Shown here: one piece after another, positions 6,627 through 6,940 of the stretch
Layout of the letters: every line of letters starts with the position of its first letter
Numbering within the stretch: the first letter of the stretch is position 1
Origin: an uncultured Flavobacterium sp.
Lineage (GTDB): Bacteria > Bacteroidota > Bacteroidia > Flavobacteriales > Flavobacteriaceae
Direction: 5' to 3'
Assembly (NCBI GenBank): GCA_946479395.1
Contig: CAMLFV010000143.1
Span: 1-6,940 of the forward strand
DNA length: 6,940 bases
The notes under the pieces: model-generated
Seen by the model: only the letters and a program-made list of their open reading frames with translations
Told to the model about the DNA's origin: nothing
The model's database searches: none
Translations under genes and position numbers: made by a program

Positions 6627-6940
6627 ATGTTATCACAAGATTTACAAACAGCTTTAAACAAGCAGGTAAAAATAGAAGGCGATTCATCGCAAATTTATTT
6701 AGCAATGGCATCTTGGGCAGAAAATCAAGGGTTCGAAGGTATTGCAACCTTTATGTACGCTCAATCTGACGAAGAACGTATGCACATGCTAAAACTAATA
6801 AAATATATCAATCAACGTGGTGGCGAAGCATTAATTCCTAATGTAGAGCAACCGCAGTTAGATCATTCATCATTCAAAACATTGTTTAACCAGTTGTTTG
6901 AACACGAAGTTTTTGTATCGCAAAGTATCAACGATTTAGT
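6627..6940 (+). CDS. ftnA: ferritin, N-terminal part, runs off the window
   Basis: The first 104 codons of a bacterial, non-haem ferritin; the family is usually about 165-175 residues, so around 60 are missing beyond the window edge. Ferritins form a 24-subunit shell that oxidises Fe(II) and stores it as a mineral core in the cytoplasm. Ferroxidase-centre residues fall at the same numbers as in E. coli FtnA: E17, Y24, E50, H53 and E94. The surrounding motifs QVKIEGDSSQIYLAM and SDEERMHMLKLIKYI are typical. There is no sign of a bacterioferritin haem ligand: the residue before the EERMHM stretch follows the ferritin pattern. It starts 21 nt behind dapA, with no terminator between and a purine-rich AAAAAGAAAAA ahead of its ATG, so it is probably read from the dapA promoter, perhaps with its own start as well. 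The gene symbol is by family resemblance. Confidence 0.93.
   Translation, partial: MLSQDLQTALNKQVKIEGDSSQIYLAMASWAENQGFEGIATFMYAQSDEERMHMLKLIKYINQRGGEALIPNVEQPQLDHSSFKTLFNQLFEHEVFVSQSINDL

Overview
The window looks like the chromosome of a Flavobacteriaceae member (Flavobacterium/Myroides-like, phylum Bacteroidota). It is AT-rich, the 5S rRNA tail is of Bacteroidota type, candidate promoters fit the Bacteroidota -7 consensus TAnnTTTG, clear Shine-Dalgarno sequences are missing, and the proteins (a DUF6495-like protein, LigA, GTTAE-type DapA, a lipoprotein starting CSNDD) are flavobacterial in style. The genus assignment is inference.

Layout. Positions 1-47 are the 3' end of a 5S rRNA gene closing an rRNA operon. 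Two strong intrinsic terminators follow, the second preceded by a partial duplicate of the 5S tail plus T-run. Positions 161-563 hold no gene but are packed with short repeat-like blocks. A plus-strand unit then carries a small conserved protein (588-1061, DUF6495-like) and NAD+-dependent DNA ligase ligA (1080-3080), 18 nt apart. After ligA there is a 30-codon frame for a one-helix membrane peptide (3178-3270), with a consensus -7 element in front and a strong terminator behind (3351-3380).

Three minus-strand genes converge on that terminator. In transcription order they are a lipoprotein carrying only the C-terminal domain of a 5'-nucleotidase (5626 to 4847), a Tat-signal protein carrying only the metallophosphatase domain (4847 to 3936, coupled through TAATG), and a small lipoprotein of unknown function (3890 to 3402). 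The first two look like a UshA-type periplasmic nucleotidase split into two genes in reversed domain order.

A 103-nt divergent promoter region (5627-5729) separates this set from dapA (5730-6605, lysine/diaminopimelate synthesis) and a ferritin gene that starts 21 nt downstream and runs off the window end.

Most of the window is ordinary housekeeping sequence. The points most worth a second look are the split nucleotidase pair, the small membrane peptide gene with its own signals, and the repeat mosaic behind the rRNA operon. I see no phage, transposase, CRISPR array, toxin-antitoxin or defence system.
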